A DNA stretch of 64,000 nucleotides from Paludibacteraceae bacterium (GTDB lineage: Bacteria > Bacteroidota > Bacteroidia > Bacteroidales > Paludibacteraceae), in contig JAFYSF010000070.1 of NCBI GenBank assembly GCA_017559505.1, positions 1 through 64,000 of the forward strand, in the 5' to 3' direction. This document shows, one piece after another, positions 1 to 6,339 of this stretch (positions are counted from its first letter, which is position 1; every line of letters begins with the position of its first letter). The notes below the pieces were generated by a model, which saw nothing but the letters and a program-made list of their open reading frames with translations, was not told where the DNA came from and did not search any database. The position numbers and the translations under genes are program-made.

Positions 1-317
1 AAAAACTAACGCCGAAGGGTCTGTCTTTAGTGTCGAGATTTTGCAAAGCAAAAGCAAGACCTTTATGTCAAAAAAGAAAGTTATGTTCTTATGTCATTCT
101 GTCTAAAAAACTAACGCCGAAGGGTCTGTCTTTAATGTCGAGATTTTGCAAAGCAAAAGCAAGACCATTATGTCAAAAAAAAAGTTATGTTCTTATGCCA
201 TTCTGTCTAAAAAACTAACGCCGAAGGGTCTGTCTTTAATGTCGAGATTTTGCAAAGCAAAAGCAAGACCATTATGTCAAAAAAAAGTTATGTTCTTATG
301 TCATTCTGTCTAAAATA
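1..317. repeat. Tandem repeat, about 104 bp x 3
   Basis: Three head-to-tail copies of a 104-105 bp unit can be aligned: the string CTAACGCCGAAGGGTCTGTC begins at 6, 111 and 215, and the third copy ends near 317, just before the first gene of the cluster. Copies differ by a few substitutions and by one or two bases in an A-run. Each unit contains a small hairpin (TTTTGC, loop AAA, GCAAAA). The array may extend beyond the left edge of the window. An open frame of 62 codons crosses it, but this is a product of the repeat and is not taken as a gene. Confidence 0.9.
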
Positions 318-331
318 ATAAATCAAATGTC

Positions 332-964
332 ATGAAAAAACTAATAGCCTTAATATCAATCATTCTTTGCTCATTCGCACTACATGCCGAAACCAAAGAA
401 AACCGCAAAGAGAATCCGCACGAAATCCATATCGGCATAGCCGACGACCTCATTCAGCGAGGATTCGAATCCAGAAAAAGTGGCAATCTCAGCCTACCCA
501 ATGCAATAGAAGGCTACCGACAAACAGGCTTCGAAGACCACAACTATCGCAGTACGGGGCACCTCTATGTCGAGTACCAATATCGCTTCAACCACTGGCT
601 CAGCGTAGGCGCCAACTTCGACACACGCACATCGCTCTGGAAGAGAACCGATTACTCAATTTGCGAATTTGAAAGCGTAGTAAACACAGAAAACCACCAC
701 TGCTTAGGCTTAGCCCTCATACCAACGGTGCGATTCACATACTTCAATAGCCAATACGCAAGTCTCTATGGCTCAGTGGGCATAGGCGCACACATGCAGA
801 TATACGACAACACCATCGAGGCCATACTCCCTATGTTCGACGTCTGCTATTTCGGTGTCAGTCTTGGCAAGAAACATTGGTTCTGCGACCTCGAATTCGG
901 CCTCGCCCCATTCCCCTTCCTCCTCGACCGCCTCTACCGCTTCAACATCGGATACAGATTTTAA
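332..964 (+). CDS. Small outer-membrane beta-barrel protein, copy 1
   Basis: A 210-residue exported protein of unknown function. Residues 1-19 form a signal peptide ending in LHA, and the mature part starts with a charged segment (ETKENRKENPHEI). The rest alternates aromatic and polar residues as in short transmembrane beta strands, and the chain ends in GYRF, a terminal Phe typical of outer-membrane barrels. It is a clear paralogue of the protein at 1362-1994: both share NPHEI.IGIADDL, GYRQTGF.DHNYRSTGHLY and the FGVSLGK.HWFCDLE tail. It opens a same-strand cluster that ends in a radical SAM enzyme. The ATG at 332 is chosen because it precedes the signal peptide directly and lies just after the upstream repeats. 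No enzyme motif is visible. Confidence 0.8.
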   Translation: MKKLIALISIILCSFALHAETKENRKENPHEIHIGIADDLIQRGFESRKSGNLSLPNAIEGYRQTGFEDHNYRSTGHLYVEYQYRFNHWLSVGANFDTRTSLWKRTDYSICEFESVVNTENHHCLGLALIPTVRFTYFNSQYASLYGSVGIGAHMQIYDNTIEAILPMFDVCYFGVSLGKKHWFCDLEFGLAPFPFLLDRLYRFNIGYRF

Positions 965-993
965 ATTAACAACCTATAAAACACCGTACTACT

Positions 994-1350
994 ATGAAAA
1001 TACGCATTATTATTGGTATTACATGCCTATTCATAATCGCAACATTTGGCTCGTGTATATATAGTGACCCTTTTATTTGGGTAAGTCCTATGCGTTGCAT
1101 TAGAGGCGAAATTATAGATTCCAACACAAACAAACCTCTCTCTGACATAGATATAACCACACCAGAAAAAAATAATATTGTGCACTCAGATTCTGCTGGG
1201 GTATTTCATATTCACTTAAAAACTAAAACAGAATACACACTCATAATCAACAATACAGCCGACTATGGTTATTCACAAAAAGACACTGTAATACTCGATT
1301 CGCTCTATCAAGGAGAAAAAATAATAATCTATCTTACCAAACAACAATAA
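994..1350 (+). CDS. Putative lipoprotein with a carboxypeptidase-regulatory-like domain
   Basis: A 118-residue protein with a short hydrophobic leader and a lipobox (FGSC, Cys at residue 21), so it is probably a lipoprotein. Residues 35-100 read like a small beta-sandwich of the CarboxypepD_reg type (RGEIIDSNTNKPLSDI, then a SDSAGVFHIHL segment), a fold common in Bacteroidetes surface lipoproteins. It lies 29 bp after the first barrel gene and 11 bp before the second, so the three are probably co-transcribed. Its sandwich is reminiscent of the ISGRV domains of the rSAM-associated lipoproteins downstream, but it lacks their long basic leader and their YGxP motif. Its role is unknown. Confidence 0.75.
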   Translation: MKIRIIIGITCLFIIATFGSCIYSDPFIWVSPMRCIRGEIIDSNTNKPLSDIDITTPEKNNIVHSDSAGVFHIHLKTKTEYTLIINNTADYGYSQKDTVILDSLYQGEKIIIYLTKQQ

Positions 1351-1361
1351 AACTCAATGCC

Positions 1362-1994
1362 ATGAAAAAACTAATCACAATCACAATAGTGTTTTTTTGC
1401 TCTTTCGTAGCATTTGCCGAAACAAGAGAAAACCGCAAAGAAAACCCTCACGAAATCCGTATCGGTATAGCCGACGACCTATTCCTTCGTGGATTTGAAA
1501 ATATCACAACCAACGACTTCAAACTGCCTACACCACCAAAAGGCTACCGCCAAACAGGCTTTCAAGACCACAACTACCGCAGTACAGGTCACCTCTACAT
1601 AGAGTATCACTACCGCATCAACCACTGGCTCAGCGTAGGTGCCAACTTCGACACACGCACATCGCTCTGGAAACGAACCGACTACTCTATTTGTGCGCTC
1701 GAAAGCATCACAAGCACCCGCGACCAATACACCTTAGGGTTGACCTTGATGCCAACCGTGCGCTTCTCATACTACAACACCCCTTACGCAAGTTTCTATG
1801 CCTCAGTGGGCGTAGGCACATATATGCGGATGTACGAAAACTATATCGAGACAATACTCCCAGTGCTCGACGTTTGCTACTTTGGCGTGTCGCTCGGCAA
1901 AAACCATTGGTTCTGCGACCTCGAACTCGGCGGAGCCCCAATCCCCTTCCTCCTCGACCGCCTCTTCCGCTTCAACATCGGCTACAGATTCTAA
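1362..1994 (+). CDS. Small outer-membrane beta-barrel protein, copy 2
   Basis: A 210-residue paralogue of the protein at 332-964, of identical length, with a signal peptide (residues 1-19, ending AFA), the same N-terminal charged block and the same C-terminal GYRF. The DNA is also closely similar, including the start of the downstream spacer (AAATTAACAACCT follows both genes), which points to a segmental duplication. Divergence is concentrated in a segment near residues 48-60 and in central segments that may be loops. Location in the outer membrane is inferred from the signal peptide, the beta pattern and the terminal Phe. Function is unknown. Confidence 0.8.
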   Translation: MKKLITITIVFFCSFVAFAETRENRKENPHEIRIGIADDLFLRGFENITTNDFKLPTPPKGYRQTGFQDHNYRSTGHLYIEYHYRINHWLSVGANFDTRTSLWKRTDYSICALESITSTRDQYTLGLTLMPTVRFSYYNTPYASFYASVGVGTYMRMYENYIETILPVLDVCYFGVSLGKNHWFCDLELGGAPIPFLLDRLFRFNIGYRF

Positions 1995-2021
1995 ATTAAC
2001 AACCTCTAAAACAATACAATT

Positions 2022-2519
2022 ATGAAAAAGCTAAATCGTTCAATCCTACGCAAAATAAATTATTGCATCGGATTCATACTATCACTATTCGGATTGACCA
2101 CATTCATGTCGTGTGAATATGGAGTGCCTCCCGTAACCGCAGAATATGGAGTTCCTCAAGCTGATTATCAAATATCTGGTCGTGTGGAGAATGCTCAAAA
2201 GAAAGGCATTCAGGGCATAAAAGTATATATGAAAAGTGCGATGAATTACGATTACGATACATTCGAAGGGAATCCTTTTGTTGCCGACACAACCACTACT
2301 GATGGGGCATTTGCTATCAATTGCAGAGAATTCCCAGAGCGAGAAATTTGGCTCGTCGCCGAAGATATCGACTCCACCGAGAATGGCTCATACAAACGTG
2401 ATTCTGTGCTAATCACACCTGAATTCAAAGATGTAGCAGGCAGCAATTGGCACCACACTACCGTTGTAAACGACGTAATCATCACCCTCGAAGAAGAAAA
2501 AGAACAACCCCTAAACTAA
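2022..2519 (+). CDS. rSAM-associated putative lipoprotein, paralogue 1
   Basis: A 165-residue protein matching the Bacteroidales family annotated as putative lipoprotein of the rSAM/lipoprotein system. The leader is long and basic (MKKLNRSILRKIN), followed by a hydrophobic stretch and a lipobox-like FMSC (Cys 31). Just after the Cys the YGVP motif occurs twice, then ADYQISGRVEN opens a carboxypeptidase-regulatory-like sandwich with the signature GIQGIKV. It ends in an acidic tail (VIITLEEEKEQ) that is nearly identical in the next two genes. Linkage to the radical SAM/SPASM enzyme at 3610 supports the family assignment. Known family linkage suggests that it is the substrate of that enzyme. The modified residue is not known, and the conserved YGxP region is an inferred candidate. 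Confidence 0.85.
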   Translation: MKKLNRSILRKINYCIGFILSLFGLTTFMSCEYGVPPVTAEYGVPQADYQISGRVENAQKKGIQGIKVYMKSAMNYDYDTFEGNPFVADTTTTDGAFAINCREFPEREIWLVAEDIDSTENGSYKRDSVLITPEFKDVAGSNWHHTTVVNDVIITLEEEKEQPLN

Positions 2520-2526
2520 TATAATT

Positions 2527-2991
2527 ATGAAAAAGCTAAATCGCTCAATACTACGCAAAATCAATTACTGCTTAGGGTTCATACTATCATTATTTGGTCT
2601 TGCAACATTCTCATCTTGCGTGAGTAAATATGGCTGTCCAATAGTTGAAGATATGTATGGCACACCTTCTGCTGAATTTCATATTTCAGGACGAGTAGAA
2701 AACAAATTAGGCAAAAGCATTGAAGGCATAAAAGTGTCTGTCTATAACCAGCAAAATCCATTGGACACAACCAACACTGACGGCTCATTCAAAATAGACC
2801 TCTACAACCACTGGCCAGAAGAAGAAATTTCACTAATTGCCAGCGACGTAGATTCCACACAAAATGGGCATTACAAAACTGACACTATCTACATCTCCCC
2901 TGAGTACCAAAAAGACCCAAACAATAGTTGGAATCAAATAGCCAATATCGACAACGTAGTCATCACCCTCGAAGAAGAAAAAGAAAAATAA
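2527..2991 (+). CDS. rSAM-associated putative lipoprotein, paralogue 2
   Basis: A 154-residue paralogue of the previous gene, starting 7 bp after it. The first 30 residues are almost the same (MKKLNRSILRKINYC), with a lipobox-like FSSC. Two YGxP motifs follow (KYGCP and MYGTP), then SAEFHISGRVENKLG and the sandwich domain with the SIEGIKV signature. The acidic C-terminus (VVITLEEEKEK) is conserved. The close DNA similarity of the 5' ends shows a recent tandem duplication. It is presumably translated from the same message as its neighbours and processed by the same enzyme. Confidence 0.85.
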   Translation: MKKLNRSILRKINYCLGFILSLFGLATFSSCVSKYGCPIVEDMYGTPSAEFHISGRVENKLGKSIEGIKVSVYNQQNPLDTTNTDGSFKIDLYNHWPEEEISLIASDVDSTQNGHYKTDTIYISPEYQKDPNNSWNQIANIDNVVITLEEEKEK

Positions 2992-3010
2992 CCCCTAAAT
3001 AAATACGACT

Positions 3011-3556
3011 ATGAAAAAAATTCAGAAAACTTATTTGCGTATAGTCAACAAACTCATCGCAATCATAGCAGCTTTCACTGGCTTACAAGCTTGTGGCTTA
3101 AGCATTACACCAGGATACGCCCCACCAGCTCCGCTCCCTATTGCCGAATTCTCAATTTCAGGTAGAGTCCAAAATAAACTAAATGGACCTATTCCTTTTA
3201 TACAAATAGACATTGAAACAGAAAACGATTTAACAAATGAAAACAAAGACGATAAGGAACTCCCTCTTAGATTTCATTGCAACGAATTAGGTGAATTCGA
3301 CATACGATATCAATTTCATGAAAACTCTTTTAAATTTTACGATGGCGATCAATTTTGTCCACCCAAAAAAATAGCTTTAATATTCGAAGATATAGACAGC
3401 AATAAATATGGTGCGTTCAAAACAGACACTGTTATGGTTCCTTTAGAATTTAAACAAGATTCTACATCTTTCCCTAATGGTGTAGCCAAAGTAACCGATT
3501 TAGTAATCACCCTCGAAGAAGAAGAAGAACAAGATAAAGAAGAATCAACAAACTAA
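3011..3556 (+). CDS. rSAM-associated putative lipoprotein, paralogue 3 (divergent)
   Basis: A 181-residue, more distant member of the same tandem family. It keeps the basic leader (MKKIQKTYLRIVNK), the hydrophobic segment and a Cys (LQACG), the AEFSISGRVQNKL entry into the sandwich, and the acidic tail (LVITLEEEEEQ). In place of YGxP it has a proline-rich GYAPPAPLPIAEF. It also carries a longer charged insertion in the middle of the domain (around residues 70-115). It is the last gene before the radical SAM enzyme, 53 bp upstream of it. If YGxP is the modified site this paralogue would be a poor substrate, but that is only inference. Confidence 0.8.
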   Translation: MKKIQKTYLRIVNKLIAIIAAFTGLQACGLSITPGYAPPAPLPIAEFSISGRVQNKLNGPIPFIQIDIETENDLTNENKDDKELPLRFHCNELGEFDIRYQFHENSFKFYDGDQFCPPKKIALIFEDIDSNKYGAFKTDTVMVPLEFKQDSTSFPNGVAKVTDLVITLEEEEEQDKEESTN

Positions 3557-3609
3557 AAAATCTTGTCCTCCTGTCTTCATGTCTAAAAATATAACCAAAA
3601 AAATACAAC

Positions 3610-4683
3610 ATGAGTAAACTATCAATCAAACAACGACTTGCGCTCAATCTTTGGTCGCGCTATATATCTAATCAAGCAAAAATTCCAGAATTACGTCAAC
3701 TATTTTGGGAGTCAACCCTACGTTGCAACCTCAAATGCCGCCACTGCGGTAGCGACTGCACCGCCACTGCTGGGCTGAAAGATATGCCTTTCGCCGATTT
3801 CCTAAAAGTGATTGACAGCATAACGCCTCACGTCAACCCTAACAAAGTACTGATAATCATATCGGGAGGCGAGCCTTTGATGCGCAAAGACCTCGAAGAT
3901 TGCGGACTTGAACTCTACCGCCGTGGTTTCCCTTGGGGCATGGTGTCGAACGGACTATTCATGACCCCTGAGCGTTTCAATTCACTCATGGATAGCGGTT
4001 TGCGCTCTTTGACCATCAGCCTCGACGGTTTCGAGGAGGACCACAACTGGATGAGAGGCAATCCTAAGTCGTTCGAATGCGCCGTGCGTGCCATAAAATT
4101 GGCTATTGCCGAGCCTACTTTGGCGTTCGATGTGGTTACATGCGTCAATCCTCGCAACTACCCATATCTCGACAAAATGGCTGATTTCCTCGCCTCTATA
4201 GGCTTGAAACGCTGGAGATTATTCACAATATTCCCATCAGGTCGTGGCAAAGACCCCGAACTGCAAATAACTGACGAGCAATTCCGTGGGCTCCTCGACT
4301 TCATCGTGCGCATGCGCGAAACGAAAAAGATTCACGCCTCATTCAGTTGCGAAGGCTTCCTCGGCGAATATGAAGGCAAAGTGCGCGACCACTACTACAC
4401 CTGCCAAGCCGGCTTGTCAATAGCCTCAGTGCTTTGCGACGGTAGCATATCGGCATGCACCAGCATCCGCAGCGACTACCACCAAGGCAATATCTACAAA
4501 GACGACTTCTGGGAAGTGTGGGAAAACAAATTCGAACCATATCGCAATCGCGAATGGATGAAGAAAGACGAATGTGCCGACTGCAAAGTGTGGAAATTCT
4601 GCAAAGGCAACGGCATGCACCTCCGCGACTCTGACGGAAAACTAAAACTCTGCAACTACAAAAAACTGTACAAAGACAAATAA
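3610..4683 (+). CDS. Radical SAM/SPASM enzyme of the rSAM/lipoprotein system
   Basis: A 357-residue radical SAM enzyme. The S-adenosylmethionine-cleaving 4Fe-4S site is the CX3CX2C motif at C39, C43 and C46 (RCNLKCRHC), followed by the SAM-binding IISGGEPL segment. The C-terminal third is a SPASM domain with multiple cysteines, including CADCKVWKFCKG and a final LCNY, which would hold auxiliary Fe-S clusters. This architecture is typical of peptide-modifying maturases. The gene closes a cluster with three paralogous lipoproteins, which matches the known Bacteroidales rSAM/lipoprotein pairing. It probably modifies the lipoprotein precursors before export. The chemistry of the modification cannot be read from sequence. 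Confidence 0.92.
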   Translation: MSKLSIKQRLALNLWSRYISNQAKIPELRQLFWESTLRCNLKCRHCGSDCTATAGLKDMPFADFLKVIDSITPHVNPNKVLIIISGGEPLMRKDLEDCGLELYRRGFPWGMVSNGLFMTPERFNSLMDSGLRSLTISLDGFEEDHNWMRGNPKSFECAVRAIKLAIAEPTLAFDVVTCVNPRNYPYLDKMADFLASIGLKRWRLFTIFPSGRGKDPELQITDEQFRGLLDFIVRMRETKKIHASFSCEGFLGEYEGKVRDHYYTCQAGLSIASVLCDGSISACTSIRSDYHQGNIYKDDFWEVWENKFEPYRNREWMKKDECADCKVWKFCKGNGMHLRDSDGKLKLCNYKKLYKDK

Positions 4684-4711
4684 AAAAACAGTACCCTCTC
4701 CTTAGGTGCAT

Positions 4712-4729
4712 CATAGGATAACCATACCT
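4712..4729. repeat. Dispersed repeat fragment (copy at 16919)
   Basis: The 18 bases CATAGGATAACCATACCT occur here and again exactly at 16919-16936, where they border another dispersed motif. Both copies lie between genes, downstream of a reading frame. Function is unknown. Confidence 0.6.
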
Positions 4730-4802
4730 GCACCCTACCCACACCCTCAAAAAATCCACACAAAACAGATAAAAAAACAACAAAATATTCAAAAAAAAGC
4801 AC

Positions 4803-4865
4803 TATCTTTGCATACATAATAATACGGAGCCTTATCTGCTCATCAAAGCACAAAAAATAGGCTCC
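4803..4865 (+). promoter_or_regulatory. -7 box TATCTTTGC and a leader hairpin
   Basis: TATCTTTGC at 4803-4811 matches the Bacteroidetes -7 element TAnnTTTG. Downstream, GGAGCCT (4826-4832) and AGGCTCC (4859-4865) form a perfect 7-bp stem that ends 9 bases before the GTG start at 4875, so the hairpin would lie in the 5' leader and could affect translation initiation. Confidence 0.6.
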
Positions 4866-4874
4866 ACTATTGGT

Positions 4875-5255
4875 GTGAGAAAATTCATTAAATACCTAAT
4901 AGCCATCATATTTGCAGTTGCACTTATGGATGGCTCTATCAAATCGGATTCTATCAACATAGAGAATTCGGTCGGGGATTTGACTACTGAATTTGTAACC
5001 TCGCACACCGATTTTTCGATTTTCGACTCAGCCATACACAGTTCACGACAAGTTTCCCCTATCAGCACATCGCATTTGCAAAACTCGTCGCAAAGAGCCA
5101 ACAACAGTCATCGCAAAAATCACACATTCATCAAAGCTGGTAAAATCCTTAACACCAGCGTAATCAATTCTATACAAAACAACTCCCAAACCCACTATTC
5201 CTGCCTCACCAAACCTACTCATCGATTGATTAGTTTTGGTAAGCTTATTATTTAG
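4875..5255 (+). CDS. Small exported protein of unknown function
   Basis: An open frame of 126 codons beginning with GTG. Residues 1-22 are a basic and hydrophobic leader (MRKFIKYLIAIIFAVALMDG) that would act as a signal peptide or membrane anchor. The remainder is rich in Ser, Asn, Thr and His with no recognisable domain, and ends in a short hydrophobic LISFGKLII. The frame is supported by a well-placed -7 box and leader, by the signal-like N-terminus and by the lack of a competing frame. No ATG is available near the leader, so GTG is the likely start. I do not recognise a family with certainty. Confidence 0.55.
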   Translation: MRKFIKYLIAIIFAVALMDGSIKSDSINIENSVGDLTTEFVTSHTDFSIFDSAIHSSRQVSPISTSHLQNSSQRANNSHRKNHTFIKAGKILNTSVINSIQNNSQTHYSCLTKPTHRLISFGKLII

Positions 5256-5340
5256 TTTTATTACTGAAAATTAAGCATTTCCCCATTTTTTTCAGAGGGA
5301 ATGCCTTTCTTGGTATATATACAAACTAAATAATAAAACA

Positions 5341-6285
5341 ATGGAATACATAATTCTCGTTATTTCCTTAGTTGGCATCGTATTAGGTGCCGACTTCTTG
5401 GTTGCGGGCGCAGTCTCTATTGCTCGCAAATTCAAAGTTTCAGATTTCGTAATTGGAGCAGCAATCGTAGGCATAGGCACGTCTATGCCCGAACTCGTAG
5501 TTAGCTTCATTGGAGCGTTAAAAGGCAATGCCGATGTCGCAATCGGCAATGTTGTAGGCTCAAACATTTTCAACATATTAGGCATTCTTGGCGTCACCGC
5601 CCTATTCTTCCCCATAGCCATCAACAAAGAGAACATGAAATTCGAAATACCCCTCTGCATCGGTATTTCAATACTTCTCATACTCTTTGCTTTCAATTTC
5701 TTCAACGGAAACACAGCTTGCATAAGTCGCATTGATGGCATTTTACTACTAATTGTCTTCATCGGCTTCATGTGGTACTCTTTCCATCGCGACAAGCAAA
5801 ACGCCTCTGCATCAACAACCTCAGAAGATGCACCCAAAGAGAAAACACCACTCTGGCTTGCTGTTATAAAAGTGGTTGGTGGACTTGCCGTACTCATAAC
5901 GAGTTGCGACTTTTTCGTGGATAATGCAGTACAAGTGGCAAAATCATTCGGTGTCAGCGATGCAATAATTTCACTAACACTCATTGCTTGTGGCACTTCG
6001 CTACCCGAACTTGCAGCCTCTGTCGCCGCTGCCATCAAGAAAAACACTCAATTGGCATTAGGCAATATCATTGGCTCTAACATATTCAATATCTCTCTTA
6101 TTCTCGGAGTAAGCTCACAAGTAATGCCTCTCACTTCGGCAGGTATCACCTATGTTGACTACATTGTTATGATTGCCGCCACCATACTCACACTCTTATT
6201 TGGCTTCAAAGGCAAAATAGGCAGACTTGGCGGTACATTCATGTTCATCTGCTTCATTCTCTACAATATTTATTTAATAAATTGA
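5341..6285 (+). CDS. Calcium/sodium antiporter (CaCA, YrbG type)
   Basis: A 314-residue inner-membrane cation exchanger with two Na_Ca_ex halves in inverted topology. The first alpha repeat near residues 43-85 has GIGTSMPELVVSF and GNVVGSNIFNI. The second near 215-260 has ACGTSLPELAASV and GNIIGSNIFNIS. The paired acidic residues in the two PEL motifs are the usual cation ligands of the family. About ten hydrophobic segments are visible and the length fits bacterial YrbG homologues. It probably exchanges cytoplasmic Ca2+ for external Na+ or H+. It is followed by a Na/Pi cotransporter gene, separated by a palindromic element. Confidence 0.92.
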   Translation: MEYIILVISLVGIVLGADFLVAGAVSIARKFKVSDFVIGAAIVGIGTSMPELVVSFIGALKGNADVAIGNVVGSNIFNILGILGVTALFFPIAINKENMKFEIPLCIGISILLILFAFNFFNGNTACISRIDGILLLIVFIGFMWYSFHRDKQNASASTTSEDAPKEKTPLWLAVIKVVGGLAVLITSCDFFVDNAVQVAKSFGVSDAIISLTLIACGTSLPELAASVAAAIKKNTQLALGNIIGSNIFNISLILGVSSQVMPLTSAGITYVDYIVMIAATILTLLFGFKGKIGRLGGTFMFICFILYNIYLIN

Positions 6286-6293
6286 TAACTGAA

Positions 6294-6318
6294 CGGACGC
6301 ACGAACCGTGCGTCCCTA
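6294..6318. repeat. Dispersed palindrome, type 1, copy 1
   Basis: A perfect hairpin with stem GGACGCACG (6295-6303), loop AAC and stem CGTGCGTCC (6307-6315), flanked by C and CTA. The same 25-base block recurs at 25335-25359 and, inverted, at 47233-47257. It lies in the short spacer between the two transporter genes. It resembles a REP-like or terminator-like element, but no T-run follows. Confidence 0.85.
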
Positions 6319-6339
6319 CACTATAATTACTACACTAAA

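Noticed and set aside
30..218. A 62-codon frame through the 104-bp repeats
   Set aside because: The frame repeats only because the DNA repeats. Unit lengths of 104-105 are not multiples of three, and there is no signal or promoter.
1..317. Tandem repeats read as a CRISPR array
   Set aside because: The whole unit repeats without unique spacers and no cas gene is near.
5292..6047. A 251-codon minus-strand frame opposite the Na/Ca antiporter
   Set aside because: The plus-strand gene has clear family motifs throughout. The antisense product is low-complexity (Ser-, Met- and Ala-rich) and has no family.
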